64,000 nucleotides of DNA, from NCBI GenBank assembly GCA_031401675.1, contig JANNRR010000084.1:1-64000 (forward strand), read 5' to 3'. Under the pieces are notes generated by a model. The model did no database searches. It saw only the letters and a list, made by a program, of their open reading frames with translations, and was not told where the DNA came from. Position numbers and translations under genes: made by a program. Below are positions 51,848-59,807 of the stretch, one piece after another (position 1 is the stretch's first letter; the number at the start of each line of letters is the position of its first letter). This DNA is from JANNRR01 sp031401675 (lineage in GTDB: Bacteria > Pseudomonadota > Alphaproteobacteria > Rhodobacterales > Rhodobacteraceae).

Positions 51848-52036
51848 CTATCGCTCCGTCATCCGGTCAAGCGCATGTTCCAGCTTTCGAAACACTGCCG
51901 CCGAAATCTCTGCCACCAGCTTTTCGCGGTCGGCGGCGCTGAGGCCCGCCGAGGGGTTGGCGGACGCGCCTTTCAAAGCGGGGGCCGCGCCCGATATTTC
52001 CCCGGTGATCACCACTTCGTTCACGAAAACCGGCAT
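51848..52036 (-). CDS. DUF5908 small eCIS protein (Afp6 position)
   Basis: A 62-residue protein starting PVFVNEVVITGEI and ending in a helical segment REKLVAEISAAVFRKLEHAL. This shape is the DUF5908 family found at this position in eCIS loci. Its function is not established. It lies between the second tube-type gene and the LysM hub gene, three bases from the latter. It is easily missed because of its size. Confidence 0.78.
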   Translation of the reverse strand: MPVFVNEVVITGEISGAAPALKGASANPSAGLSAADREKLVAEISAAVFRKLEHALDRMTER

Positions 52037-52066
52037 CGCCAGACCCTCATTCGTTGGTGACAGCCC

Positions 52067-52507
52067 TCAGCCCACCCGGAAATGCCGGTAGGCCAGTTCC
52101 AGACTTTCGACGACAAGCGCGCTCGATTCCGCGCTGAAATCGGAAATTACCCATTTCTTCGGCCAGGCCCCGACCACGGTATAGGTCTGCAGCGGGTCGT
52201 GCGCCTCGTTCAGCAGGGTCACCCAGACGGTGACCGGCACAATGATCAGGTTTTCCACCGCGTTGCGCACCCAGTCGCGCAACCCGCTGTCGACCAGCAG
52301 CCCCCGCTTCAGCACCAGGTCGGGATAGCGCGCCCGCACTGGCAGCCGGTGCGAAAACCGGTTCTCGCCACCCTCGGCATAGCTCAGTTCTTCCAGTTCC
52401 ATCGTCAGCCCGGCCACGTCGCGAAACCGCACGTCGCTGGCGGTTGCGTCGGGCAGGTCGAAATGCACGCTGAAGTGAAAACCGACGGGCGGTACATACA
52501 ACGTCAT
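52067..52507 (-). CDS. tube-type protein (Afp5-like, gp19 family)
   Basis: A 146-residue protein of the gp19/tail-tube family, with FHFSVHFDLPDATASDVRFR, the MELEELSY segment and LVLKRGLLVDSGLRDWV. It resembles the other tube protein but is distinct in sequence. In Afp, Afp5 forms a ring joining the tube to the baseplate, so this copy is likely the tube initiator. It follows the main tube gene by six bases. Confidence 0.9.
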   Translation of the reverse strand: MTLYVPPVGFHFSVHFDLPDATASDVRFRDVAGLTMELEELSYAEGGENRFSHRLPVRARYPDLVLKRGLLVDSGLRDWVRNAVENLIIVPVTVWVTLLNEAHDPLQTYTVVGAWPKKWVISDFSAESSALVVESLELAYRHFRVG

Positions 52508-52513
52508 CGCCGG

Positions 52514-52945
52514 TCACTCGTTCTGGATCGTCAGGCCGTCATGCGCCAGTTCGATGGATTCGATGGCAATCTCGTTGCCGTCGGCCTTCAGATCGGTCGA
52601 GGCGATCTTGGCGGGCCAGGCATTCTTGATCTTCCACACCACCACAGGCTCGTGCTGTTCGTTCAGTAGGCTGACGGTCACATCGCGGCGTTCGATCTTG
52701 TTCAGGGTCACGGTGTTGAACCAGTTAAAATAATCGTTGTCGGAGGCGAACACACCGCGCTTCATGGTGATGTTGCCGAATTTCTTCAGCCCGGGGATTT
52801 TCTGCTTGGAATACTCCCGGTTCACGCCTTCGCGGTACTCGATCACCTCGTTTTCGACATCAAGTCCGGTCACCTCGGTAAAGCCGATCCGGGCACCGCC
52901 CCAATCGACCTGAAAGTGAAACTTCGACAGTGGATAGTCGGCCAT
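52514..52945 (-). CDS. inner tube protein (Afp1-like)
   Basis: A 143-residue protein, the main tube subunit, with PLSKFHFQVDWGGARIGFTE, KKFGNITMKRGVF and the later segment SLLNEQHEPVVVWKIKNAW. Such proteins stack as hexamers to form the tube that carries cargo. It is followed by a second tube-type gene. The gap of 56 bases to the sheath gene is the second largest in the operon. Confidence 0.94.
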   Translation of the reverse strand: MADYPLSKFHFQVDWGGARIGFTEVTGLDVENEVIEYREGVNREYSKQKIPGLKKFGNITMKRGVFASDNDYFNWFNTVTLNKIERRDVTVSLLNEQHEPVVVWKIKNAWPAKIASTDLKADGNEIAIESIELAHDGLTIQNE

Positions 52946-53001
52946 GATCAGGCTCCTTTGTCAGCATCTGGGGACAGAACGCGCGGCATCGGCCTGCCGC
53001 C

Positions 53002-54465
53002 TCAGGATTCGGGCAGTTTCTGCATGAAGCGCAGCACGACAAACTCGGCCGGCCGCACGATGGCCATATGCACCTCGACGATCATGTAACCGTCCAGCAC
53101 ATCCTGGGCGGTCATGGTCTGGCCAAGGCCGACCGCGACGCGGAAGGCATGTTCCGGCTTGGCCCCCATCAATGCCCCGACGCGCCACTGGTTGATCAGG
53201 AAATTCTCGATCATGGATCGCACCTTGACCCAGGTGTTGGCGCTGTTGGGTTCGAACACGAAGCCAGCGATGGCCTTGCCCACCGATTCCTCGACGAAAT
53301 TGGCGAACCGCCGCACGTTGATGTAGCGCCATTCGTTGTCGTTGCCGGCCAGGGTACGGCCGCCCCAGACCAAGGTGCCCTTGCCGAAGAAGGCGCGGAC
53401 AGCGTTGACCGATTTGCCGGTGGTGGCGTCGATGTTCAGCCCGTCCTGCAAATCGTTGGTGATCGGCACGGCGGTGCCGGTCACCAGTGCAATTCCGGCA
53501 TTGGCCGGCGACTTCCAGACGCCGCGGGTGCGGTCGGTCTGGGCATAGATGCCGACAATCGCGCCGGACGGCGGCAGGGTGACGGTCGCCTGATCGAGAA
53601 AGGCGCGGATGGCGGCGTAAACCGCGGTTTCGGTAGTGGCAAGGGCGGCAGCGGCCAGTGTGGTACCGGCTGCCCCGGCCACGGCGGCATCGGTCGTGGT
53701 GCCGTCGGCATTCAGCGTCCGCAGATCATAGGCGGTCAGCGTCACGCTGGCGTCATCAGTCTCGAACGGCACCAGCGTGGTGACATAGGGGAAGTAGGCG
53801 GCACCGTATTTCAGGAAATCGACGGTGTTCTTGGTGACCACGGCGCGGAAATTGGTGCTGACATCGGCACCGGTATCGGTGCCGCCGGCAATGGCATTGC
53901 GCACGTCGGCAACGGTGAAGCGGTCCTGCATCTTGTTGCAACTGGTCAGCGCCGCATCGACCACCGCGCCGTGCTGGGCGTCGGTCAGGCGTACGGCGTC
54001 GGGGAACAGCAGCAGCGTCGGCTCGTCCACCGCTTCCAGCGCAGTGATGGCATCGGTGAAATCCACCTGCGCGGCAGCAGCGGTGAAGTTGCCGACCGAG
54101 TGGATGTAGCACGGCCCGCCGCCATTGGCGAAGTAGAGCTGCAGTGCATAGTAGAGGAACTGCGTTGGCAGCGCCGGTTTCGCCCCGGTCCAGCCAACAT
54201 CAGTGCGCAGATAGGCACCGCTGGCATTCACCACCTTTTTCAGATCGATGGCCATGGCATGCATCGGCGCTGTGCCGAACAGTTGCTCATATTCTTTCAG
54301 CGAGGTGATGCGCGTCGGCTCGTTGGTCAGCGACCTGCCGGACGGTTCGGCAGCTTTCTGGGTATAGCCGATGAAGGCCGGGATTGCGGTTGAAACGGCG
54401 GCAACCGAGGGCGGAAACACCGCGATTTCCTCGATATAGACGCCGGGTGTTGCATAGCTTGCCAT
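53002..54465 (-). CDS. contractile sheath protein (Afp2/3/4-like)
   Basis: A 487-residue sheath protein. The N-terminus YATPGVYIEEIAVFPPSVAA and the C-terminus AIVRPAEFVVLRFMQKLPES are the standard eCIS sheath ends that interlock neighbouring subunits. A central insertion of about 150 residues is rich in Ala and Thr. Only one sheath gene is present, whereas Afp has three. AGAGGTC precedes the ATG. Confidence 0.95.
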   Translation of the reverse strand: MASYATPGVYIEEIAVFPPSVAAVSTAIPAFIGYTQKAAEPSGRSLTNEPTRITSLKEYEQLFGTAPMHAMAIDLKKVVNASGAYLRTDVGWTGAKPALPTQFLYYALQLYFANGGGPCYIHSVGNFTAAAAQVDFTDAITALEAVDEPTLLLFPDAVRLTDAQHGAVVDAALTSCNKMQDRFTVADVRNAIAGGTDTGADVSTNFRAVVTKNTVDFLKYGAAYFPYVTTLVPFETDDASVTLTAYDLRTLNADGTTTDAAVAGAAGTTLAAAALATTETAVYAAIRAFLDQATVTLPPSGAIVGIYAQTDRTRGVWKSPANAGIALVTGTAVPITNDLQDGLNIDATTGKSVNAVRAFFGKGTLVWGGRTLAGNDNEWRYINVRRFANFVEESVGKAIAGFVFEPNSANTWVKVRSMIENFLINQWRVGALMGAKPEHAFRVAVGLGQTMTAQDVLDGYMIVEVHMAIVRPAEFVVLRFMQKLPES

Positions 54466-54507
54466 GAAAGACCTCTTGTTCTGTCGGTGAAGGCTGCGGG
54501 TTTGGGG

Positions 54508-55251
54508 TCAGGGTCTTCGTCGGAACCGGGCGATAAAGTTGCGGCCCCCGGCCGGTTCTGGTCCGGGAACCGGAAACAGCGCCAGTTCAAGCACTCCGAA
54601 AGCGCCGCGCCCGGCCAGTTCAGTTTCGGCATAATGCCGGACCTGCACCGTTCCCGGCGGTTTCGGGGCCAATGTGAATGTACGTTCGGGAAAGGTCATC
54701 AGATCGACGGCAACCTGCGGCTCGCCGGTACTTGCGGCTATCGCGACGTCGGGCAGGGCGCGGACCGGGGCGTACGCCGTCGTCAGAGCCAGCGCCGTGG
54801 GCACAGGTGAGACGTTCAGGTTGGTCCTTGCCAGAAACCGCCGCCCGACCAGACGCACCGCATCGGCCTGCCCCACGTCGGCGGCCACCGTCAGCGCACC
54901 AGACGAACGGGCCGACCCTGCGTCGATCCGGTTGGTCAGAAACAGGTTCGGGCCGGTCTGCGCAGTCAGATCCGGCCCATACCGGCTGGAGAAACCCTGA
55001 TCGGTCAGGCGGATGCCGAACACCAGCACAAGCTCTGCCCGGATCGGCGCGCGCCGCACGCCGCCGGTGCCGCCGATGATCTGCGCGAACAGCTGAAAGC
55101 CGCCGGTGCGCGCCCGGAACACCAGCCCCTGATCCGCCAACCGGTGCCGTGTCGCCTCGGTCGGATGGAACGCCAACCCGGGCAGTGCCGATCCGTCGCC
55201 GGCGTCCTCGGCGGTGACTGAATAGGCCGGGCGAAAGGCGATCAAAGTCAT
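54508..55251 (-). CDS. unrecognised protein between cap and sheath genes
   Basis: A 247-residue protein with no family I recognise. It is rich in beta-prone and Ala/Gly segments, has no signal peptide or membrane segment and no cysteines. It overlaps the Afp16-type gene by four bases and lies 42 bases before the sheath gene, so it is part of the structural operon. The start MTLIAFRPAYSV and a segment with PIRAELVLVFGIRLTD suggest a particle component, perhaps an extra collar or cap part. This is inference from position. Confidence 0.75.
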   Translation of the reverse strand: MTLIAFRPAYSVTAEDAGDGSALPGLAFHPTEATRHRLADQGLVFRARTGGFQLFAQIIGGTGGVRRAPIRAELVLVFGIRLTDQGFSSRYGPDLTAQTGPNLFLTNRIDAGSARSSGALTVAADVGQADAVRLVGRRFLARTNLNVSPVPTALALTTAYAPVRALPDVAIAASTGEPQVAVDLMTFPERTFTLAPKPPGTVQVRHYAETELAGRGAFGVLELALFPVPGPEPAGGRNFIARFRRRP

Positions 55252-55805
55252 GTCAGCACCGTATCAAGCCGGATCGTGGTAATCTCTGGCTCCGGCAGCG
55301 GCGCGTCGGCCTGAACCTTGACCAGCCGCACCTTGTAGACCACCGACGGGAAATAGGCCCCGCCCAGAATCCCCCACAGGTTGTTCAAAGCTTCGAAGTT
55401 CATGTTGACCAGTTCGAACACCAGCCGCTCCAGCCCGGGCGGGAACGGGACGACCCCCGGACCGGTCTGGGTTTCGGGGCCGAACCAGCGCTGTTGCTGG
55501 AACATCTCGATGGTGTCGCCCAGCCGCACCAGCGACGTCGCATAGGGTGCGAAATCAAAGGCAAAGAGCAGGTAGAGGTTCAGGAACACCGGCGGCTCGA
55601 TCCGCACCGACAGGCCGGCCCGACGCTCGACATGCGGCAGGTTGCGGAGTGCCGCTTCCTCCTCGACGTTGATCAGCGAAATATAGACACCCTGCGCCGC
55701 CACGTCATTCAGGGTCTGGGCAGAGGCAACCGTCACTTCGCCGTCGGCCACACCCAGATAGGCGACCAGCGCTTTGCGGATAAATTCCAAAGTGTCGCCG
55801 ATCAT
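55248..55805 (-). CDS. DUF4255 cap/tube-terminator protein (Afp16-like)
   Basis: A 185-residue protein of the DUF4255/Pvc16_N family, recognised by IGDTLEFIRKALVAYLG at the start, VYISLINVEEEAALRN and NLYLLFAFDF. Afp16-type proteins end the tube and sheath and stabilise the particle. It is the first gene of the operon and overlaps the next by four bases. CAGGTAATCC ahead of the ATG gives a modest ribosome site. Confidence 0.93.
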   Translation of the reverse strand: MIGDTLEFIRKALVAYLGVADGEVTVASAQTLNDVAAQGVYISLINVEEEAALRNLPHVERRAGLSVRIEPPVFLNLYLLFAFDFAPYATSLVRLGDTIEMFQQQRWFGPETQTGPGVVPFPPGLERLVFELVNMNFEALNNLWGILGGAYFPSVVYKVRLVKVQADAPLPEPEITTIRLDTVLT

Positions 55806-56130
55806 GGATTACCTGATTGAAATTGCCGCGAAAGTCGCAGGTTCAGGGCTACGCAAAACTGATCGAACAGGCGAAAAGGCAAACGGGACTACAACTTCAA
55901 GGATACTCCAAAGCTACCCTTGCGTAAACGCGATTCGCGGTGGCTGGCGGCTTGTTTGGTCAGAACAGGCGACGATCCGCTGCCCCGCAGGTCCGCCAGG
56001 CAGGCCCTCGGCCGGCTTGTCGGGCAGGCCCGCAAAAGGCCAATGCCGGATTTTCGGTACAGACAGTCGACTGGGGGACCGACCGAACGGCGGCCCGTGA
56101 TCGGAATCTTCAAGCTCAACGCGTTGCGTT
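55806..56130. other. intergenic region before the eCIS operon
   Basis: This 325-base gap between the TetR gene end and the first eCIS gene holds the candidate operon promoter. Overlapping short open frames have no domain. No clear terminator for the TetR gene was found, so read-through from it into the eCIS operon is possible. Confidence 0.4.
55900..55928 (-). promoter_or_regulatory. candidate sigma-70 promoter of the eCIS operon
   Basis: On the minus strand TTTACG (55928-55923), a 17-base spacer and TATCCT (55905-55900) each match four of six consensus bases. Transcription would start near 55893 with a leader of about 88 bases. No operator was identified. Confidence 0.4.
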
Positions 56131-56808
56131 TCAATCCGGAAGGACCGTGCCCGGGGCACTGACCAGCCGCAGGATGGTGTCGATATTGAATTGCAGCCGC
56201 GCGTCGAGCGCGTCCTTGGCCATCAGGTCGCGTTCAAAGAGGAAGGACCCGGTAAAGCGGTTGGTCAGGTAATAGTAGCCGATGGCGGCGATGGTGATGT
56301 TCAGCTGCACCGGGTCGATGCCGGCGCGAAACTGGCCCGACGCCACGCCCCGGGCCAGAATTGCTTCGACCATCGACACGAACCGGCGGCTGTGGACCCT
56401 GAGTACCTCGGATTTCTTCAGGTGTCTCGCCCGGTGCAGGTTCTCGCTGTTGACCAGCGTGATGAACTCGGGGTTTTTCAGATAGTAGGCCCAGGTAAAG
56501 CGGACCAGACGTTCCAGCGCTGCCGCAGGCTCCAGATGGTCGAGGTTCAGCTTCTGTTCGGCGGTACGGATGTCGATATAGGCTTCTTCCAGAACGGTCT
56601 GGAACAGCCCCTCCTTGTTTTTGAAATAGTGGTAAATCATCCGTTTGTTCGCCAGGGCCTTTTCGGCGATCACATCGACGCGGGCACCACCAAGGCCATT
56701 GCGCGCAAACTCCTTTTTGGCGGCATCAAGGATGCGGGCCTTGGTCGCCTGGGCGTCACGCGTACGCGGTTTGGCGGGTGGAATTGCGATCGGTGCCGTC
56801 GTGGTCAC
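56131..56808 (-). CDS. TetR/AcrR-family regulator, RutR-like C-terminal domain
   Basis: A 225-residue repressor with an N-terminal HTH (ARVDVIAEKALANKRMIYHY, about residues 40-60) and a ligand domain resembling the TetR_C_29 type. It starts with GTG at 56808, as no ATG fits. It is on the same strand as the eCIS operon and 325 bases ahead of it. It might regulate the operon or the divergent GMC oxidoreductase gene; position allows both. Confidence 0.85.
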   Translation of the reverse strand: MTTTAPIAIPPAKPRTRDAQATKARILDAAKKEFARNGLGGARVDVIAEKALANKRMIYHYFKNKEGLFQTVLEEAYIDIRTAEQKLNLDHLEPAAALERLVRFTWAYYLKNPEFITLVNSENLHRARHLKKSEVLRVHSRRFVSMVEAILARGVASGQFRAGIDPVQLNITIAAIGYYYLTNRFTGSFLFERDLMAKDALDARLQFNIDTILRLVSAPGTVLPD

Positions 56809-57075
56809 TGCTCAGCCCTTTCAGCCCGTCATCGTCGGGCCGTCCGTCCATCTATAGTCGCCGCGCCAAGCCCGCGTCAAAGCCGTTGCTTGCCGCGATC
56901 GACAATTCCGGTGCGGGAAATCCTTGACTTTGGCGAGGGTCACGAAGTAACCGGATTGTGCGTTAGAGAACAGGGCGCAGGTACGCAAGCTGACCACGCC
57001 GGGAGCCGTGTGATGGACCAGCTTCACCAGATACTCCGGTCAACCTTTGCCCCACGCAAAGTCGGCTGTAAGGTC

Positions 57076-57109
57076 ACTGGCAACTGGCAACTGGCAACTG
57101 GCAACTGGC
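57076..57109. repeat. seven-base tandem repeat (ACTGGCA), nearly five copies
   Basis: Four full and one six-base copy of ACTGGCA lie in the 410-base divergent gap between the TetR gene and the GMC oxidoreductase gene. Short repeats of this kind can vary by slippage. Nothing else was recognised in the gap from 56809 to 57218. Confidence 0.85.
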
Positions 57110-57218
57110 GCGGGGCGGGCAATTCTTTGGGTTGGGCATCGATGGAACTTGGCTTTTCGCTTGCCGGTATTGCCGCGCATATGACTAACAATTGCCGCCG
57201 CCGGTCGTGGGGGACCCG

Positions 57219-58817
57219 ATGATGGCAAAGGGGTTCGACTATGTGATCGTCGGAGGCGGGTCGGCAGGGTGCGTGCTGGCGGCGCGGCTGAGCGAGAATC
57301 CCGCCGTGCGCGTCTGTCTGATCGAAGCGGGCGGGCGCGACAGCAACCCGCTGATCCACATGCCGGTCGGCTTTGCCAGGATGACCGGCGGGCCTTTGAC
57401 ATGGGGGCTGACGACAGCACCGCAACGGCACGCCAACAACCGCGAAATCCCCTACGCCCAAGCCAGGGTGCTGGGTGGCGGATCGTCAATCAACGCGGAG
57501 GTTTTCACGCGTGGCCACCCGTCGGACTATGACCGCTGGGTCGAGGAGGGCGCGGCGGGATGGGGCTTCAAGGACATTCAGAAGTATTTCCTGCGGTCAG
57601 AAGGCAACACCATCCTGTCGGGCGACTGGCATGGCACCGACGGCCCGATGGGCGTTTCGAACGTGCCGGACCCGAACCCGACCTCGCTGGCGTTCGTGCA
57701 GAGCTGTCAGGAATACGGGATACCCTATAACCCGGACTTCAACGGGCCAAAGCAGGACGGGGCCGGGATTTACCAGACGACGACGCGCAACAATCGGCGC
57801 TGTTCGGCGGCGGTGGGTTATCTGCGCCCGGCGCTGAAACGGGGCAATCTGATGCTGATCGTCGGCGGTTTGGTGACGCGCATCCGGTTCGAGGGCAGAC
57901 GGGCGATCGGCGTCGACTACTATCAGGGCGGCGAGACGGAACTGATCCGGGCCGACAGCGAAGTGATCGTGACCTCGGGGGCGATCGGCAGCCCGAAGCT
58001 GATGCTGTTGTCCGGTGTCGGGCCCGCAGCGCAATTGCAAAGCCACGGCATCGCGGTTGTGCAGGACCTGCCCGGCGTCGGGCAGAATCTGACCGACCAT
58101 TTCGGCATCGATATCGTCGCCGAATTGAAGGGCCATGAGAGTCTGGACAAGTACAACAGGCCGCACTGGGCCCTGTGGGCCGGGATCGAGTACACGCTTT
58201 TCAAATCCGGCCCGATCACGTCGAATGTGGTAGAAGGCGGGGCGTTCTGGTACGCCGACCGCGACAAGCCCTGCCCGGATCTGCAATTTCACTTTCTGTG
58301 CGGGGCCGGGGCCGAGGCGGGAGTGCCGTCGGTGCCCAAGGGGTCGTCCGGCGTGACGCTGAATTCCTACACTTTGCGGCCGAAAAGCCGGGGCACCGTC
58401 ACTTTGCGGTCGGCAAATCCAAGGGACATGCCCGTCATAGACCCGAATTTCCTGGCCGAACCGGACGATCTGCGCATCTCAGTCGAGGGCGTCAGGATCA
58501 GCCGTGAGATTTTCAGCCAGCCGTCGCTGCAGAAATACATTCGCGAAGTCCGGTTTCCGGACGGCAACGTGCGGTCGCAGGCCGATTGCGAGGCGTTTGC
58601 CCGGCAGTACGGCCGCACCTCGTATCACCCGGTTTCGGCCTGCCGGATGGGGGTGGACCAGTTGGCGGTGGTTGACCCGAACCTGCGCGTGCACGGGCTG
58701 GACGGGCTGCGGATTTGCGACAGTTCGGTGATGCCCAGCCTGGTCGGGTCGAACACCAATGCCGCCACCATCATGATCGGCGAAAAGGCCGCCGACCTGA
58801 TCCGGGGCAATTCCTAA
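57219..58817 (+). CDS. GMC-family FAD oxidoreductase, choline-dehydrogenase-like
   Basis: A 532-residue flavoenzyme. DYVIVGGGSAGCVLAARL near the start binds FAD, AQARVLGGGSSINAEVF is the first GMC signature, and the C-terminal SCRMGVDQLAVVDPNLRVHG and the nearby SNTNAATIMIGEKAADL complete the family. GMC enzymes oxidise alcohols such as choline, but many members have other substrates, so BetA is not claimed. Two ATG codons at 57219 and 57222 are possible behind GGGGGA. It is divergent from a TetR-type regulator. Confidence 0.92.
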   Translation: MMAKGFDYVIVGGGSAGCVLAARLSENPAVRVCLIEAGGRDSNPLIHMPVGFARMTGGPLTWGLTTAPQRHANNREIPYAQARVLGGGSSINAEVFTRGHPSDYDRWVEEGAAGWGFKDIQKYFLRSEGNTILSGDWHGTDGPMGVSNVPDPNPTSLAFVQSCQEYGIPYNPDFNGPKQDGAGIYQTTTRNNRRCSAAVGYLRPALKRGNLMLIVGGLVTRIRFEGRRAIGVDYYQGGETELIRADSEVIVTSGAIGSPKLMLLSGVGPAAQLQSHGIAVVQDLPGVGQNLTDHFGIDIVAELKGHESLDKYNRPHWALWAGIEYTLFKSGPITSNVVEGGAFWYADRDKPCPDLQFHFLCGAGAEAGVPSVPKGSSGVTLNSYTLRPKSRGTVTLRSANPRDMPVIDPNFLAEPDDLRISVEGVRISREIFSQPSLQKYIREVRFPDGNVRSQADCEAFARQYGRTSYHPVSACRMGVDQLAVVDPNLRVHGLDGLRICDSSVMPSLVGSNTNAATIMIGEKAADLIRGNS

Positions 58818-58865
58818 GCGGGGCAACAGGACCCGTCAGCGTTTCTGCCCAAAGGCGCTTGCGGC

Positions 58866-59684
58866 TCAGTCAAAGTCTGGTGCCCACGGCACCTCGGATT
58901 TGCCGATCAGACGCAGGCCGGTGGCCGTCATCGCGTCGATCCGTGCCATGTCGATGGCTGACAGGATGAAATCCATCACCTCGAAATTGGCGCGGATATT
59001 GGCCGGATTGGTGGACATGGTGTTGACCGGCACGCCCTTTTGCAGGCTCCAGCGCAGCACCACCTGGGCTGCGGATTTGCCATAGCCAGCGCCGATCGTG
59101 GCAAAGATCGGATACTTGAACACTTCACCCCGCGCCATTGCGCAAAAGGCCGACAGCGGGATGCCGGTTTCCAGCGCGGCGGCCATCAGCCGGGACTGAT
59201 CGATCAGCGGATGAAACTCCACCTGATTGGTCACCGGCGCGACATGCAGGCTGGCGCGGGCCTGCCGCATCATGGCGGCGGTATGGTTGGACAGACCGAT
59301 GTTGCTGGCCAGTCCGCGGTCATGCGCCTGTTGCAGCAGTCGCAGCGACGGGGCGATATCGCCGTCCGGTGCCGGCCAGTGCAGCAACAGGATATCGACG
59401 GCGCTGATCTGTAGCGCCTGCAGGCTGGCCTCGACCGAGGGCAGGAACCGGCTTTCGCTGTAGTTGGCATGCATAACCTTGGTGGTAATGCACAACTGTT
59501 CGCGCGGAATGCCGGTGGCGATCAGGGCGGAACCGGTCGATGCCTCGTTGCCATAGCCTTGCGCGGTATCAAAAGCGCGGTAGCCGGCGGTGGCGGCGGC
59601 AAGGATCGCATCGTGCAAGACCGTACCTTTCAGCGGCCAGGTGCCGAAGGCGCGCTGGTAACTGTGCTGAAAACAGATGTTCAT
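58866..59684 (-). CDS. aldo/keto reductase, 2,5-diketogluconate-reductase-like
   Basis: A 272-residue AKR of the shorter branch. The tetrad appears as Asp and Tyr in FDTAQGYGN, Lys in TTKVMHANY and His in LLLHWPAPDG. The first residues MNICFQHSYQRAFGTWPL deviate from the usual start, which may indicate a slightly different true start. It converges with the GMC gene (48 bases) and is divergent from the CoA-transferase gene. Substrate unknown. Confidence 0.9.
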   Translation of the reverse strand: MNICFQHSYQRAFGTWPLKGTVLHDAILAAATAGYRAFDTAQGYGNEASTGSALIATGIPREQLCITTKVMHANYSESRFLPSVEASLQALQISAVDILLLHWPAPDGDIAPSLRLLQQAHDRGLASNIGLSNHTAAMMRQARASLHVAPVTNQVEFHPLIDQSRLMAAALETGIPLSAFCAMARGEVFKYPIFATIGAGYGKSAAQVVLRWSLQKGVPVNTMSTNPANIRANFEVMDFILSAIDMARIDAMTATGLRLIGKSEVPWAPDFD

Positions 59685-59807
59685 GGCAGCACTACTCGAT
59701 AGGGTGAAAGGGAACGGCGGATCCCACTTGAACCGGGCTGCAGGCCGTGGTCTAGCTGATAACCGGTTGGTTACTTAATACGGTGCCGCCTGGCAAGGAG
59801 GAACCCG

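Noticed and set aside
30175..55805. Prophage or R-type tailocin
   Set aside because: No integrase, capsid, terminase, holin or endolysin is present, while DUF4255, DUF5908, cis_TMP, DUF4157 and an AAA+ ATPase are eCIS markers.
30175..55805. Type VI secretion system
   Set aside because: No TssJ, TssL, TssM or ClpV-like gene; the AAA+ ATPase is of single-domain Afp15 type.
56951..56976. GTAACC in the TetR/GMC gap as a sigma-F promoter
   Set aside because: The downstream position reads AACA rather than CGAA, so the motif is incomplete.
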